DNA of 64,000 bases from Bin80 sp026708685 (GTDB lineage: Bacteria; Bacteroidota; Rhodothermia; Rhodothermales; Bin80): assembly GCA_965200955.1 (NCBI GenBank), contig OZ241742.1, positions 496,001 to 560,000 of the forward strand. The letters run 5' to 3'. A program made the translations under genes and the position numbers. The notes under the pieces are model-generated. The model had not been told where the DNA came from. It did not search any database and saw only the letters and a program-made list of their open reading frames with translations. This document shows positions 52,605 to 64,000 of the stretch, one piece after another; within the stretch, counting starts at the first letter, position 1, and each line of letters opens with the position of its first letter.

Positions 52605-53009
52605 ATGCGAGTTCTACTGTTTTCATTAATAGCGTTCTTTCTTGTAGCAGCAAGCTCCAAGTCAGTACAACTTCGTTACTTCAATACGGAGAATGACGCT
52701 GGCGTGATCCTGGTGACCTGGGAAGCCGAACAGGAAACGGATGTTAAAACCTACGAACTCTTTCGAAAACCTGCCCATGGTGATGAGCTTGTAAAAGTTG
52801 CTCAGGTTCCCGCCCATGGTGAAGATGTAAGATACTTTGTTCGTGATGACAAGATCTACAAGTCCTCCACCTTTGCTTACGTAGACTATCGACTTGAGGC
52901 AGTGCTCAATAATGGAGTGCGACTAAAAGTGATAGAACGACAGGTGAACTATACTTCTACTGCGATTCGGAGAAGCTGGGGAAGTATTAAGGCTATGTTC
53001 CGTAATTAG
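52605..53009 (+). CDS. Small secreted fibronectin III-like protein
   Basis: A 134-residue protein with a signal peptide (MRVLLFSLIAFFLVAASS) and then one beta-rich domain (VILVTWEAEQETDVKTYELFRK, then YVDYRLEAVLNNGVRLKVIE), the pattern of a fibronectin type III-like fold often found in Bacteroidota exported proteins. The last 20 residues (RRSWGSIKAMFRN) are basic. It ends 9 nt before pyrR, so the two are probably cotranscribed, though no functional link is obvious. The exact role is unknown. Confidence 0.72.
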   Translation: MRVLLFSLIAFFLVAASSKSVQLRYFNTENDAGVILVTWEAEQETDVKTYELFRKPAHGDELVKVAQVPAHGEDVRYFVRDDKIYKSSTFAYVDYRLEAVLNNGVRLKVIERQVNYTSTAIRRSWGSIKAMFRN

Positions 53010-53018
53010 TGTGCTCTT

Positions 53019-53495
53019 TTGATGCGCACATTAATAATAGGATCCCAGCGAATCCAGCGTACCCTTGCACGATTAGCCTGTGAAGTGGATGAACGGAATC
53101 AGGGAACGGAAGATCTGATTTTATTTGGCATCGTCCCCAAAGGAATTGTCGTTGCCAATGCTCTTGCCCATCATCTCAGCGAAATTGCCGAGCGAGCCGT
53201 CACCCCAGTGACGCTGGATTTGGATCGTCTTGAACAGATCAACGAGGATGTGTCGGGAAAGCATGTTGTCATTGTAGATGATGTTCTCTATACAGGTCGT
53301 ACTGCACACCGAGCGGTTTCTGCGATCCTAGAGTTGGGTTCCCCAGCCCGCATCCAACTCATGACACTCATTGACAGGGGCCATCGGGAACTTCCCCTAC
53401 GCCCTGACTATGTAGGACGAAAATTACAAACGAAATATCGTGAACGTGTTGAAGTCAATGCTGCGGGAGATCTTTCCGTTTATCTGACAGAGTAG
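53019..53495 (+). CDS. pyrR: PyrR-type phosphoribosyltransferase / pyrimidine regulator
   Basis: A 158-residue phosphoribosyltransferase of the PyrR type (second Met at 53022 also possible). The PRPP-binding motif VVIVDDVLYTGRTAHRA is at about 85-101. Also seen are LFGIVPKGIVVANALAHHL, which binds the pyrophosphate, and TLIDRGHRELPLRPDYVGRKL near the C-terminus, characteristic of PyrR. PyrR proteins bind pyr mRNA in response to UMP and have weak uracil phosphoribosyltransferase activity. No pyr genes or PyrR-binding loop are in the window. Confidence 0.88.
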   Translation: MMRTLIIGSQRIQRTLARLACEVDERNQGTEDLILFGIVPKGIVVANALAHHLSEIAERAVTPVTLDLDRLEQINEDVSGKHVVIVDDVLYTGRTAHRAVSAILELGSPARIQLMTLIDRGHRELPLRPDYVGRKLQTKYRERVEVNAAGDLSVYLTE

Positions 53496-53574
53496 AGAGG
53501 ACGGTTGCCAGCCTGATTTTTCTGATGTGGGCAGAGCACAATGGCGAGTGCTGACAAACAGGTCAAAGAAAGGA

Positions 53575-54342
53575 TCAAGGGTCTACTTCAAGCGAGTCTG
53601 CAGTTGCAAACAGACGAAGTGTGGACCCGGCGGGCAGGCTTTCACCATACATGGGAGACTGTCTTAGTATTTTGGGGTTGTGATCCGCACTATTCTGATC
53701 CAGAAGAGTAGGCCAAAAAGAATGAAAACGCAGGATTGAGTCGGCAGTCATATAGTCTAGCCCAATCACATTCGGAACGGCTACCAGACGGCTTGACATG
53801 AGACCAAGTCCATAATAGACGATGACACTATCACCGCGAGGAACGAGGGTTCCAGCGGGTGGGTAAATGCGAGTGACCATCTGCGGTACTGGACTGGGGA
53901 TCGTATCAGGTTCTATCCGTCGGACAACCAAACCGGTAGCAGATAAGGAGAGTCGGGCATTGCGTAAAGATTGCTCGGTCACATCTGGAATTCTCACATC
54001 GGGTTCAGACCCTCGGTAAACAGATAAATAGACGCGCCTCCCCAATTTGACCGAGGAGTTGGGGCGAGGGTTTTGCGTGGCTATCAATCCCTGCTGATTT
54101 TTGAGTCCGATGCGCGAAGTCGTGTCGCCAAGTACTAGTGAAGCAGCTTCAATTTCCGTGAGTGCATCTGGCAGGGGCATTCCCCGTACATCGGGTACAG
54201 ATATCGTCTCATTTTGGCGGGTGATGTTGGGCATCATCACACGGTCAACAAGATAATAGAGTCCTAGAAAGAGACCAATCAAGAAAAAACCACCCCAATA
54301 GAAAAAGGGGTTTTTAAGCAAAGGTTTCGGTTGCACAGGCAT
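53575..54342 (-). CDS. Membrane-anchored PASTA-domain protein
   Basis: A 255-residue protein with one transmembrane segment (FFYWGGFFLIGLFLGLYYLV, near 13-32) and three extracytoplasmic PASTA domains: ISVPDVRGMPLPDALTEIEA, VRIPDVTEQSLRNARLSLSA and VAVPNVIGLDYMTADSILRF. PASTA domains bind cell-wall muropeptides or serve as spacers in Stk kinases and PBPs, but there is no kinase or transpeptidase domain here. Stand-alone PASTA proteins of this layout are usual in Bacteroidota, often near rRNA or cell-wall genes. Confidence 0.87.
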   Translation of the reverse strand: MPVQPKPLLKNPFFYWGGFFLIGLFLGLYYLVDRVMMPNITRQNETISVPDVRGMPLPDALTEIEAASLVLGDTTSRIGLKNQQGLIATQNPRPNSSVKLGRRVYLSVYRGSEPDVRIPDVTEQSLRNARLSLSATGLVVRRIEPDTIPSPVPQMVTRIYPPAGTLVPRGDSVIVYYGLGLMSSRLVAVPNVIGLDYMTADSILRFHSFWPTLLDQNSADHNPKILRQSPMYGESLPAGSTLRLFATADSLEVDP

Positions 54343-54746
54343 GATTCTCTGAGATATGTAAAATTACTTCAAATTGATGAGAACACCATAAAATACGTCC
54401 TCATCTCATCGTTCATGTTGAGATGGGGTGATGTAAAAGTGCATGATTGAATCCTAACAGAATCGGGTTTTTAAGATAGAATGCGACTATTAGACATTAA
54501 AATGCACGAGAAGAGTAGATCAACCGTCATCTCCAAGAATGTTGGATGTGAAAAAAAATTAAAAAAAATAAAAAATTTGAAACAAACATTTCAAAGTTAC
54601 ATATAACACCGACTTTGCCTAATTTGGCAGAGGGGAAATTTGATGAGGATCAGATGAAAATCGTCACTCAATCGTTTTAGATTTTAGGCAAAGTTGGATG
54701 ACTTGATCCTGAAATCCAAAAAAATTTTGAGAAAAACGATTCAGAT
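54343..54746. other. Intergenic region upstream of the rRNA promoter
   Basis: About 400 nt of very A/T-rich DNA, including a long A run (AAAAAAAATTAAAAAAAATA near 54546). It could act as an upstream activating (UP-like) region for the rRNA operon. No gene is apparent; a 62-codon minus-strand frame at 54677-54865 overlaps the promoter and is not credible. Confidence 0.4.
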
Positions 54747-54778
54747 TTGGTATAATTAAAAAGTTTTCCGTATATTTG
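54747..54778 (+). promoter_or_regulatory. Bacteroidota-type rRNA operon promoter
   Basis: TATATTTG at 54771-54778 matches the Bacteroidota -7 element TAnnTTTG, with TTG at 54747-54749 as the -33 element and a 21-nt spacer. Transcription should start near 54785. About 165 nt of leader follow, including a TTCTTTGACA sequence near 54811 of the kind seen before rRNA genes in this group. Confidence 0.75.
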
Positions 54779-54950
54779 CCCTCCTGCCGTGTTTTTTGGC
54801 AGGGTCAGTTCTTTGACAGATTGAGAGTATAGCGAGTCCTTTGTCGATTCAGACAAGGATACCAACTGCTCAAGTTGATTGAGCAGTCAATCCAATTTAA
54901 AGTCAGGAAGAGTGTGCTATAAAGAGCTCACAAATTTTTCAAAATCTCTA

Positions 54951-56480
<1,530 letters not shown>

Positions 56481-56567
56481 AGAGAGCCTTGAGACAACAT
56501 TCTTCCGAATCGGCAGGACTCGCTATACTCTTCTCTGGTTTTGCAAAGAGAATTAACCCGCACTTCA

Positions 56568-56641
<74 letters not shown>

Positions 56642-56671
56642 CCCCGCAGGCCTAACGGCTCTCAAGTGCGA

Positions 56672-56744
56672 GGGGTTATAGCTCAGATGGTAGAGCATCG
56701 GTTTTGCATACCGGGGGTCGCCGGTTCGAATCCGGCTAACTCCA
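56672..56744 (+). tRNA. tRNA-Ala (UGC)
   Basis: A 73-nt cloverleaf 30 nt after tRNA-Ile. Acceptor GGGGTTA pairs with TAACTCC (one G-U pair), the anticodon is UGC in loop TTTGCAT, the T loop is TTCGAAT, and the discriminator is A. CCA is not encoded. Confidence 0.95.
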
Positions 56745-56910
56745 CTCGGATCACTCGTGATCCAAGTTCTTTGACATGATGATATTCGCCAAAATGAACA
56801 ACGCGCAGAAATGATGGAAGCCAAGATGGCTTTCATCCGAGCGTAAAACGAGCGCAGAGAACTCCTCCACCGGGAGTTCTCGCGAACCTGACTTGTGTAA
56901 AATCTCAAAG

Positions 56911-59853
<2,943 letters not shown>

Positions 59854-59954
59854 TTTGAAATTTTATAGAAGTCAGTGCTTGTTGACGCACTGCGCTTGTT
59901 CATTTTGGCGAAATCGTCCTGTCAAGATTTCTGCTACTATCGTAGCAACAAGCT

Positions 59955-60067
59955 TTCTGGTGCTTATAGCGCGGGGGATACACCTCTTCCATTCCGAACA
60001 GAGCCGTTAAGTCCCGTAGCGCCGATGGTACTGCCCTTTGTGGTGGGAGAGTAGGTCGGTGCCAGGA
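59955..60067 (+). rRNA. 5S ribosomal RNA
   Basis: About 113 nt. It starts CTGGTGCTTATAGCGCGGGG, has CACCTCTTCCATTCCGAACA and CCGATGGTACTG, and closes with GTGCCAG pairing with the 5' end. It lies about 100 nt after 23S. Ends are approximate. Confidence 0.92.
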
Positions 60068-60082
60068 GATTCATAAGCAGCA

Positions 60083-60109
60083 CAGCCAGTGTCCAGTTGG
60101 AGCTGGCTG
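60083..60109 (+). terminator. Probable rRNA operon terminator hairpin
   Basis: A 7-bp stem CAGCCAG/CTGGCTG with a 13-nt loop, followed by a mixed GTGTTGCGTTCTTTCC rather than a clean T run. It lies directly behind the 5S gene and before the riboswitch, so it probably separates the two transcripts. Confidence 0.45.
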
Positions 60110-60136
60110 GTGTTGCGTTCTTTCCATCATGCCAAT

Positions 60137-60216
60137 TGCTTGGGGGTGTTTCCTTTCGGAGACTGAGATTAGACCCTTTGTACCTGACCCGGATAATGCC
60201 GGCGTAGGGAAATGCA
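60137..60216 (+). promoter_or_regulatory. TPP riboswitch (THI element)
   Basis: The conserved THI-box core is present: TTGGGGGTG, then CTGAGATTAGACCCTTTG, then ACCTGACCCGGATAATGCC and GGCGTAGGGAAATGC. It ends 50 nt before the TonB receptor gene. TPP riboswitches turn genes off when thiamine pyrophosphate is plentiful, so the receptor should be made during thiamine shortage. No separate terminator hairpin is clear, so control may be at translation. Confidence 0.94.
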
Positions 60217-60265
60217 GAATAAAGTAGACTGTAGCCGCCAAGTAGGCAAGAATCATGTTGATTGA

Positions 60266-62755
60266 ATGCTACTTTCTATTTTTGCGTACTGGACCCTTCT
60301 CTCGTTTTCCACCTTTTCCGGGGTCGTTCAATCGTCTAGCGGTACTCCTCTTGAAGGTGCAACGGTCCAATTGTATCTGGCGGATTCCACCACTGCTGAG
60401 TACTCTGCGGTCACCGATGTTCGTGGTCGTTTTGAAATAGAAGCTTCTCCCGCGATCTACACGATCGTGGTTCGGTTTCTGGGATATGAGACCTTCCGCG
60501 ATCAGGTCCAACTTGATTCGGATTCGCAATCGATTGTAATTACTCTCATAGAGTCCGTTTTATACGGTGGAGAAGTCGTTGCAGAAGCACGCCGTGCAAG
60601 AGAAAAACTAACTCCTCTTACCTACAGCAATATCACTGCACGGGAGCTGGAGGTCTTGCCCTCCATGCAGGATATTCCTGCCACGCTGGCTCGTTCTGTA
60701 TCCATCACTCATTACAGTGAGAACGGAAATGACTTGGGCTATACCTATCTAAGACTACGAGGCTTCGGACAACGAAGAGTGGCAGTATCGATAAATGGAA
60801 TTCCCCAGAATGATCCCGAAGAGCATAATGTGTTTTGGATTAATTTCTTCGATTTACAGGGATCCATTCAGGACATTCAGGTTCAGAGAGGAGCGGGAGC
60901 AGCCAGTTATGGGTCAACAGGAATCGGAGGAGCTATTAATATCGTGACCGATCCGTACAAACCTGATCCAGATGTCCGGTTGGAATCGGGTTATGGTACC
61001 TACAACACCCAGCGTTATACCATACAAGCTAATACGGGGTTATTTGGACGGCGGTATTCGGCGTATGTACGAGCGAGTCGGCTCACATCGGATGGATACA
61101 GAGATTGGTCGTGGACAGAGTTTTGGCGATATTACATTGGTATTCGCCGTTATGGAGATCAACATACATTTACATTACAGTCATTTGGAGGCCCTCAGCG
61201 CGATGGTTTGGCATATGGGGGAATCCCCAAACAGGCAAACACACAGGAGGTTGACGATGGGTTTGGGGGAACGATAGATCGCCGCTACAACTTCAGTCAA
61301 TTCACAGAAGATATAGAGCGGTTCCATCAGCCACATATTCAGTTTCTGCATCGTTACACCCCAAGTCAGAATCGGACCTTTGATCAGGCATTTTATTGGA
61401 TCAAAGGTGAGGGCGAATTTGATTTTGACGGTTCATTTCGTAGTGCTGATTACCTGAGACTTCCTGCGAGCTGGAGAGATCTGACGGAGACACAACGGCA
61501 ACAGCCTCTATTTGCGAGTGCATCAGAAGTCCCGGTTCTGTTTCGTGCCGCTCTGGATCAGTGGCAAGTGGGCTGGATGCCCCGCTACCAAGTGGTTCGC
61601 TCTCTGTCAGAAACCATCGTTGGGGGTGAACTCCGCCTTCACAGGTCACTGAGATGGGGGCGTGTTGAAGAGTCTACTGGGCTTCCTGCCGAAGTAGTTG
61701 GTCCACAAAATGATTATCGCGTCTACAGTGTTCGTGGAGAAAAAATGATTGGCTCATTGTATGCAAGCCATCTCATGCGTCCTCATAGATTACTCGCCAT
61801 TCAGGCTGATGTGCAGTTGACATGGCGGCAGTATCGGATTGTTGAGGAAGCATTTTTTAACCATTCATTTCGGGCTCCCTATGTATTTTTGAACCCACGG
61901 ATAGGAGTGACGCTGAACCCGGAGCAACCCTTAAGTGCGTATCTAAGTGTTTCTCTTGCGAATCGAGAGCCAAGGATGAAATCACTGTATGATGGAGAGG
62001 AAGCAGGTGCTGGTTTTATGCCACAGTTCTCGAGAAAGTCGGACGGTAGTTTTGACTATGACAACCCAATCGTAAAGCCAGAACAGCTCATTGATGTTGA
62101 ATTAGGTGGTCGGTATGAGAGCCGTTTACTGCGTATGCAACTCGCAGCTTATTGGATGGAATTCAGAGATGAGATTGTGCCGAGTGGCGGACTGGATCAG
62201 TTCGGTGTGCCGCGGACTGGGAATGCGGATCGTACCCGACATATCGGGGTTGAACTGGAAGTCTCGGCACGCATTTTACCTGAGCTGAATGCATTTGCGA
62301 ATGCGACATTGAGTCGTAACCGAATTATCAAATTTACCGAGTACACAACGCTGCCTGACTTTAGTGTTGCTCCGAGTAATCGTGCTGGCAATCCGATAGC
62401 GGGGTTTCCAGCCCATAGCGGCAATCTTGGAATCACCTATGAGAAATCAGGCTTAACGCTTCGTGCAGATGCACGACTGGCAGGGGTGCAGTATGTCGAT
62501 AATGGTGGAGGACGAACAACGGAGGGTGTTGTGGATGACAATCTCAAGGTAGATCCCTACACACTGGTTTCGGCGACGGTGCAATGGACATTTCCTGAAC
62601 GGTCATTGCTGAGGGGGTTGAAGTTTTCCCTTGATATCAACAATGTTTTGGATTCAAAAGTACTCCTATATGGGAATGCTGGCTTTGGTGCTCCACAGTT
62701 TTTTCCAGCGGCAACGCGACATGTATTTTTGAGAGCACAATACAAGATCTGGTAA
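60266..62755 (+). CDS. TonB-dependent receptor, probably for thiamine or a precursor
   Basis: An 829-residue outer-membrane receptor. A short signal peptide (LLSIFAYWTLLSFSTFS) leads to a carboxypeptidase-like domain (GVVQSSSGTPLEGATVQLYL), then the plug (DIPATLARSVSITHY, YLRLRGFGQRRVAVSINGIP, RGAGAASYGSTGIGGAINIVT) and a barrel ending RHVFLRAQYKIW. It is not a SusC type: no SusD gene follows. The TPP riboswitch upstream is the reason for predicting thiamine, HMP or thiazole as substrate, as for the THI-regulated outer-membrane receptors described in Bacteroidota. The gene appears to stand alone. Confidence 0.9.
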   Translation: MLLSIFAYWTLLSFSTFSGVVQSSSGTPLEGATVQLYLADSTTAEYSAVTDVRGRFEIEASPAIYTIVVRFLGYETFRDQVQLDSDSQSIVITLIESVLYGGEVVAEARRAREKLTPLTYSNITARELEVLPSMQDIPATLARSVSITHYSENGNDLGYTYLRLRGFGQRRVAVSINGIPQNDPEEHNVFWINFFDLQGSIQDIQVQRGAGAASYGSTGIGGAINIVTDPYKPDPDVRLESGYGTYNTQRYTIQANTGLFGRRYSAYVRASRLTSDGYRDWSWTEFWRYYIGIRRYGDQHTFTLQSFGGPQRDGLAYGGIPKQANTQEVDDGFGGTIDRRYNFSQFTEDIERFHQPHIQFLHRYTPSQNRTFDQAFYWIKGEGEFDFDGSFRSADYLRLPASWRDLTETQRQQPLFASASEVPVLFRAALDQWQVGWMPRYQVVRSLSETIVGGELRLHRSLRWGRVEESTGLPAEVVGPQNDYRVYSVRGEKMIGSLYASHLMRPHRLLAIQADVQLTWRQYRIVEEAFFNHSFRAPYVFLNPRIGVTLNPEQPLSAYLSVSLANREPRMKSLYDGEEAGAGFMPQFSRKSDGSFDYDNPIVKPEQLIDVELGGRYESRLLRMQLAAYWMEFRDEIVPSGGLDQFGVPRTGNADRTRHIGVELEVSARILPELNAFANATLSRNRIIKFTEYTTLPDFSVAPSNRAGNPIAGFPAHSGNLGITYEKSGLTLRADARLAGVQYVDNGGGRTTEGVVDDNLKVDPYTLVSATVQWTFPERSLLRGLKFSLDINNVLDSKVLLYGNAGFGAPQFFPAATRHVFLRAQYKIW

Positions 62756-62817
62756 TTGATGTCATGGGTCGTTGAATATCTTTGAATGTTCATTCAGATC
62801 ATCACGGCAGTGGTCGA

Positions 62818-63625
62818 TCAGCGAACCTTAATAAAACTTCTCGTGTGCATCACTTTTCCCACATAATCATCTACAGTCAATCGATATAGGTACATTCCAG
62901 GGGGGAAGCGAAAGGTTACGTAACGGTATTTCTCGCTCCCATCCAGCTTGTATGCTCACAGGCGAAAGTTGATATACAACCCTACCGGTAATATCCACTA
63001 AGTCCACGCTTATATGGGCATTGTAAGGCAGGTCAAATCGTAGGCTCGTAGATTCTTGAAAAGGATTCGGGTAGTTGCCGTGCAAAACGAAATCCGTAGG
63101 GATGGAACTTGATTGCTCAATGGAAACATTAGGTTCACAAATCTCCCCACTCCAAGAATCAACACGTTGGAGCCAACCTTGGAATTCATCATCTGATGGA
63201 GCACACAGCCCATTTTTTGCAGGAAAAAGAAATTCGTCTATGAATGGTATTGTAATAAAAGTTCTGGGGATAGTACCTGTCAATTGATTATTGTTCAGAT
63301 CTATATTACTAAGATTATGCGACAGGTTACCTAACTCTGGGGGAATGCTACCCGTCAACTGGTTGTTCCTCAGATAAAGACTAGGTCTCAGAGAATCACT
63401 CTCTCCTGATACACTTACCCCAACTCAAGAATTCAACTCATTCATAGACATTGGGACAGTAGTTGTATCCCAAACCGCGTTGTTTCTCCATTCTCCCCCG
63501 TTTGTTGCGGCATCAAGGGTGGTTAATGTCGCATGAGTTTCTTCAATTAGATTCCGATCAATTTGTGCGATCGACACATGAAACGAAGGAGAAAACAGCA
63601 TAATAATTGAAAATAACCTGAGCAT
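62818..63625 (-). pseudogene. LRR surface protein with T9SS sorting domain, nonsense and frameshift
   Basis: One gene in pieces. The N-terminal part (63625-63425) has a signal peptide (LRLFSIIMLFSPSFHVSIAQ) and the LRR cap (LDAATNGGEWRNNAVWDTTTVP). An in-frame TGA after MNELNS (63425-63427) takes the place of the Trp seen in paralogues (DWYGV). The same frame continues with LRRs (LYLRNNQLTGSIPPELGN), the cap NGLCAPSDDEFQGWLQRV, and a type IX sorting domain (GNYPNPFQESTSLRFDLPY). Near the end a run of six C on the minus strand shifts the frame. One C fewer restores PPGMYLYRLTVDDYVGKV and a proper end at 62818. It is related to the island LRR lipoproteins but is surface-exported by type IX secretion. 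Confidence 0.8.
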
Positions 63626-63735
63626 GGAAAAGAGGTAAAAGAGTAAGATCTGCGTGTGCTAATTAAGTTAGTCAAAATATTACTTTTTGGAACCATTCAG
63701 ATATAGATTGGTAAAATGGACATGTTGATTCATTC

Positions 63736-64000
63736 ATGGCAAGGAAAGACAAAATAGCTCCATTTGAGTTTTTGCCAACAAGAGCATTTTCCTTGTTGCG
63801 TAAATGGATGGAAGGCGGATCTCTGACAGAATCAGAGACCCACGAACTAGTAGAAATTCAAAAAGAAATGCCAGTTACAACCTTTAAATCTGAGTTTGAC
63901 ATGTTCAGACGTGAGCTGAACTCAATGAAATGGCTTTTAGGGATTTTAGGAACTGCGGGGCTATCACTCCTGACTATTATTCTGGTACATCTGCTAAGTC
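63736..64000 (+). CDS. Small membrane protein, partial
   Basis: An ATG at 63736 opens a frame to the window end (88 codons). The start MARKDKIAPFEFLPTRAFSL is followed by a helical, charged region (EIQKEMPVTTFKSEFDMFRREL) and a transmembrane segment (WLLGILGTAGLSLLTIILVHLL). This layout, a coiled coil followed by one C-terminal membrane helix, is common among small proteins of unknown function. I do not recognise the family. It may stop within a few codons beyond the window. Confidence 0.6.
   Translation, partial: MARKDKIAPFEFLPTRAFSLLRKWMEGGSLTESETHELVEIQKEMPVTTFKSEFDMFRRELNSMKWLLGILGTAGLSLLTIILVHLLS

Overview
The window looks like a chromosome segment from a Bacteroidota/Rhodothermota-type bacterium. 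The signs are a SusC/SusD pair, a secreted protein with a type IX sorting tail, the rpmB-rpmG-DUF4295 (bL38) gene order, an rRNA promoter with the TAnnTTTG element, and a TPP-riboswitch-controlled TonB receptor. I lean towards a Rhodothermia-like lineage, partly because of the DnaB intein, but I could not place the 16S rRNA by search.

Layout. 1-5.6 kb is housekeeping: a family-4 uracil-DNA glycosylase, an intein-bearing dnaB, a minus-strand cluster L28-L33-bL38-tRNA-Pro-tRNA-Arg-tRNA-Cys in which tRNA-Arg(UCU) is split by a 207-nt group I intron, and a LolC/E-type permease. 6.2-9.8 kb holds a Gabija-like gajA/gajB pair in which every ATPase/helicase motif of GajB that I checked is mutated. 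9.9-31.9 kb is an accessory island whose plus strand is rich in T and poor in A whichever way the genes run. It carries secreted Sel1-repeat and leucine-rich-repeat proteins (several decayed), a PLD-PLD-terminase-like operon plus a decayed copy of it, a tyrosine recombinase, and a phage-type HTH/MT-A70 pair. Inside the island sits a lower-GC block: a 2.0-kb insertion sequence with intact ends, then a tightly overlapping operon of UvrD-like helicase, DarT-like ADP-ribosyltransferase and ADP-ribosylglycohydrolase fused to a VOC domain. This operon is my best candidate for an undescribed defence or toxin-antitoxin system.

32-45.4 kb returns to chromosomal genes: ychF, a SusC-SusD-ASPIC/FG-GAP nutrient-uptake operon, a second insertion sequence of the same family inserted at the stop codon of nusB, and nusB. 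45.4-54.3 kb has an orphan terminator, moeA, a tandem DprA-like protein, a decayed TnpB gene, a PKD/OmpA-like lipoprotein, a small secreted protein, pyrR and a PASTA protein. 54.7-60.1 kb is a complete rRNA operon (16S-Ile-Ala-23S-5S) with a recognisable promoter. It is followed by the TPP riboswitch and TonB receptor, a broken LRR/T9SS gene and a partial small membrane protein.

How parts work together. The SusCD-ASPIC genes probably form one outer-membrane uptake locus. The riboswitch ties the last TonB receptor to thiamine or its precursors. The two nucleotide-acting loci (GajAB and helicase-DarT-ARH) and the integrase, methyltransferase and terminase-like genes mark 6-32 kb as a defence and mobile-element region. 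All family calls come from reading motifs by eye; no database search was run.
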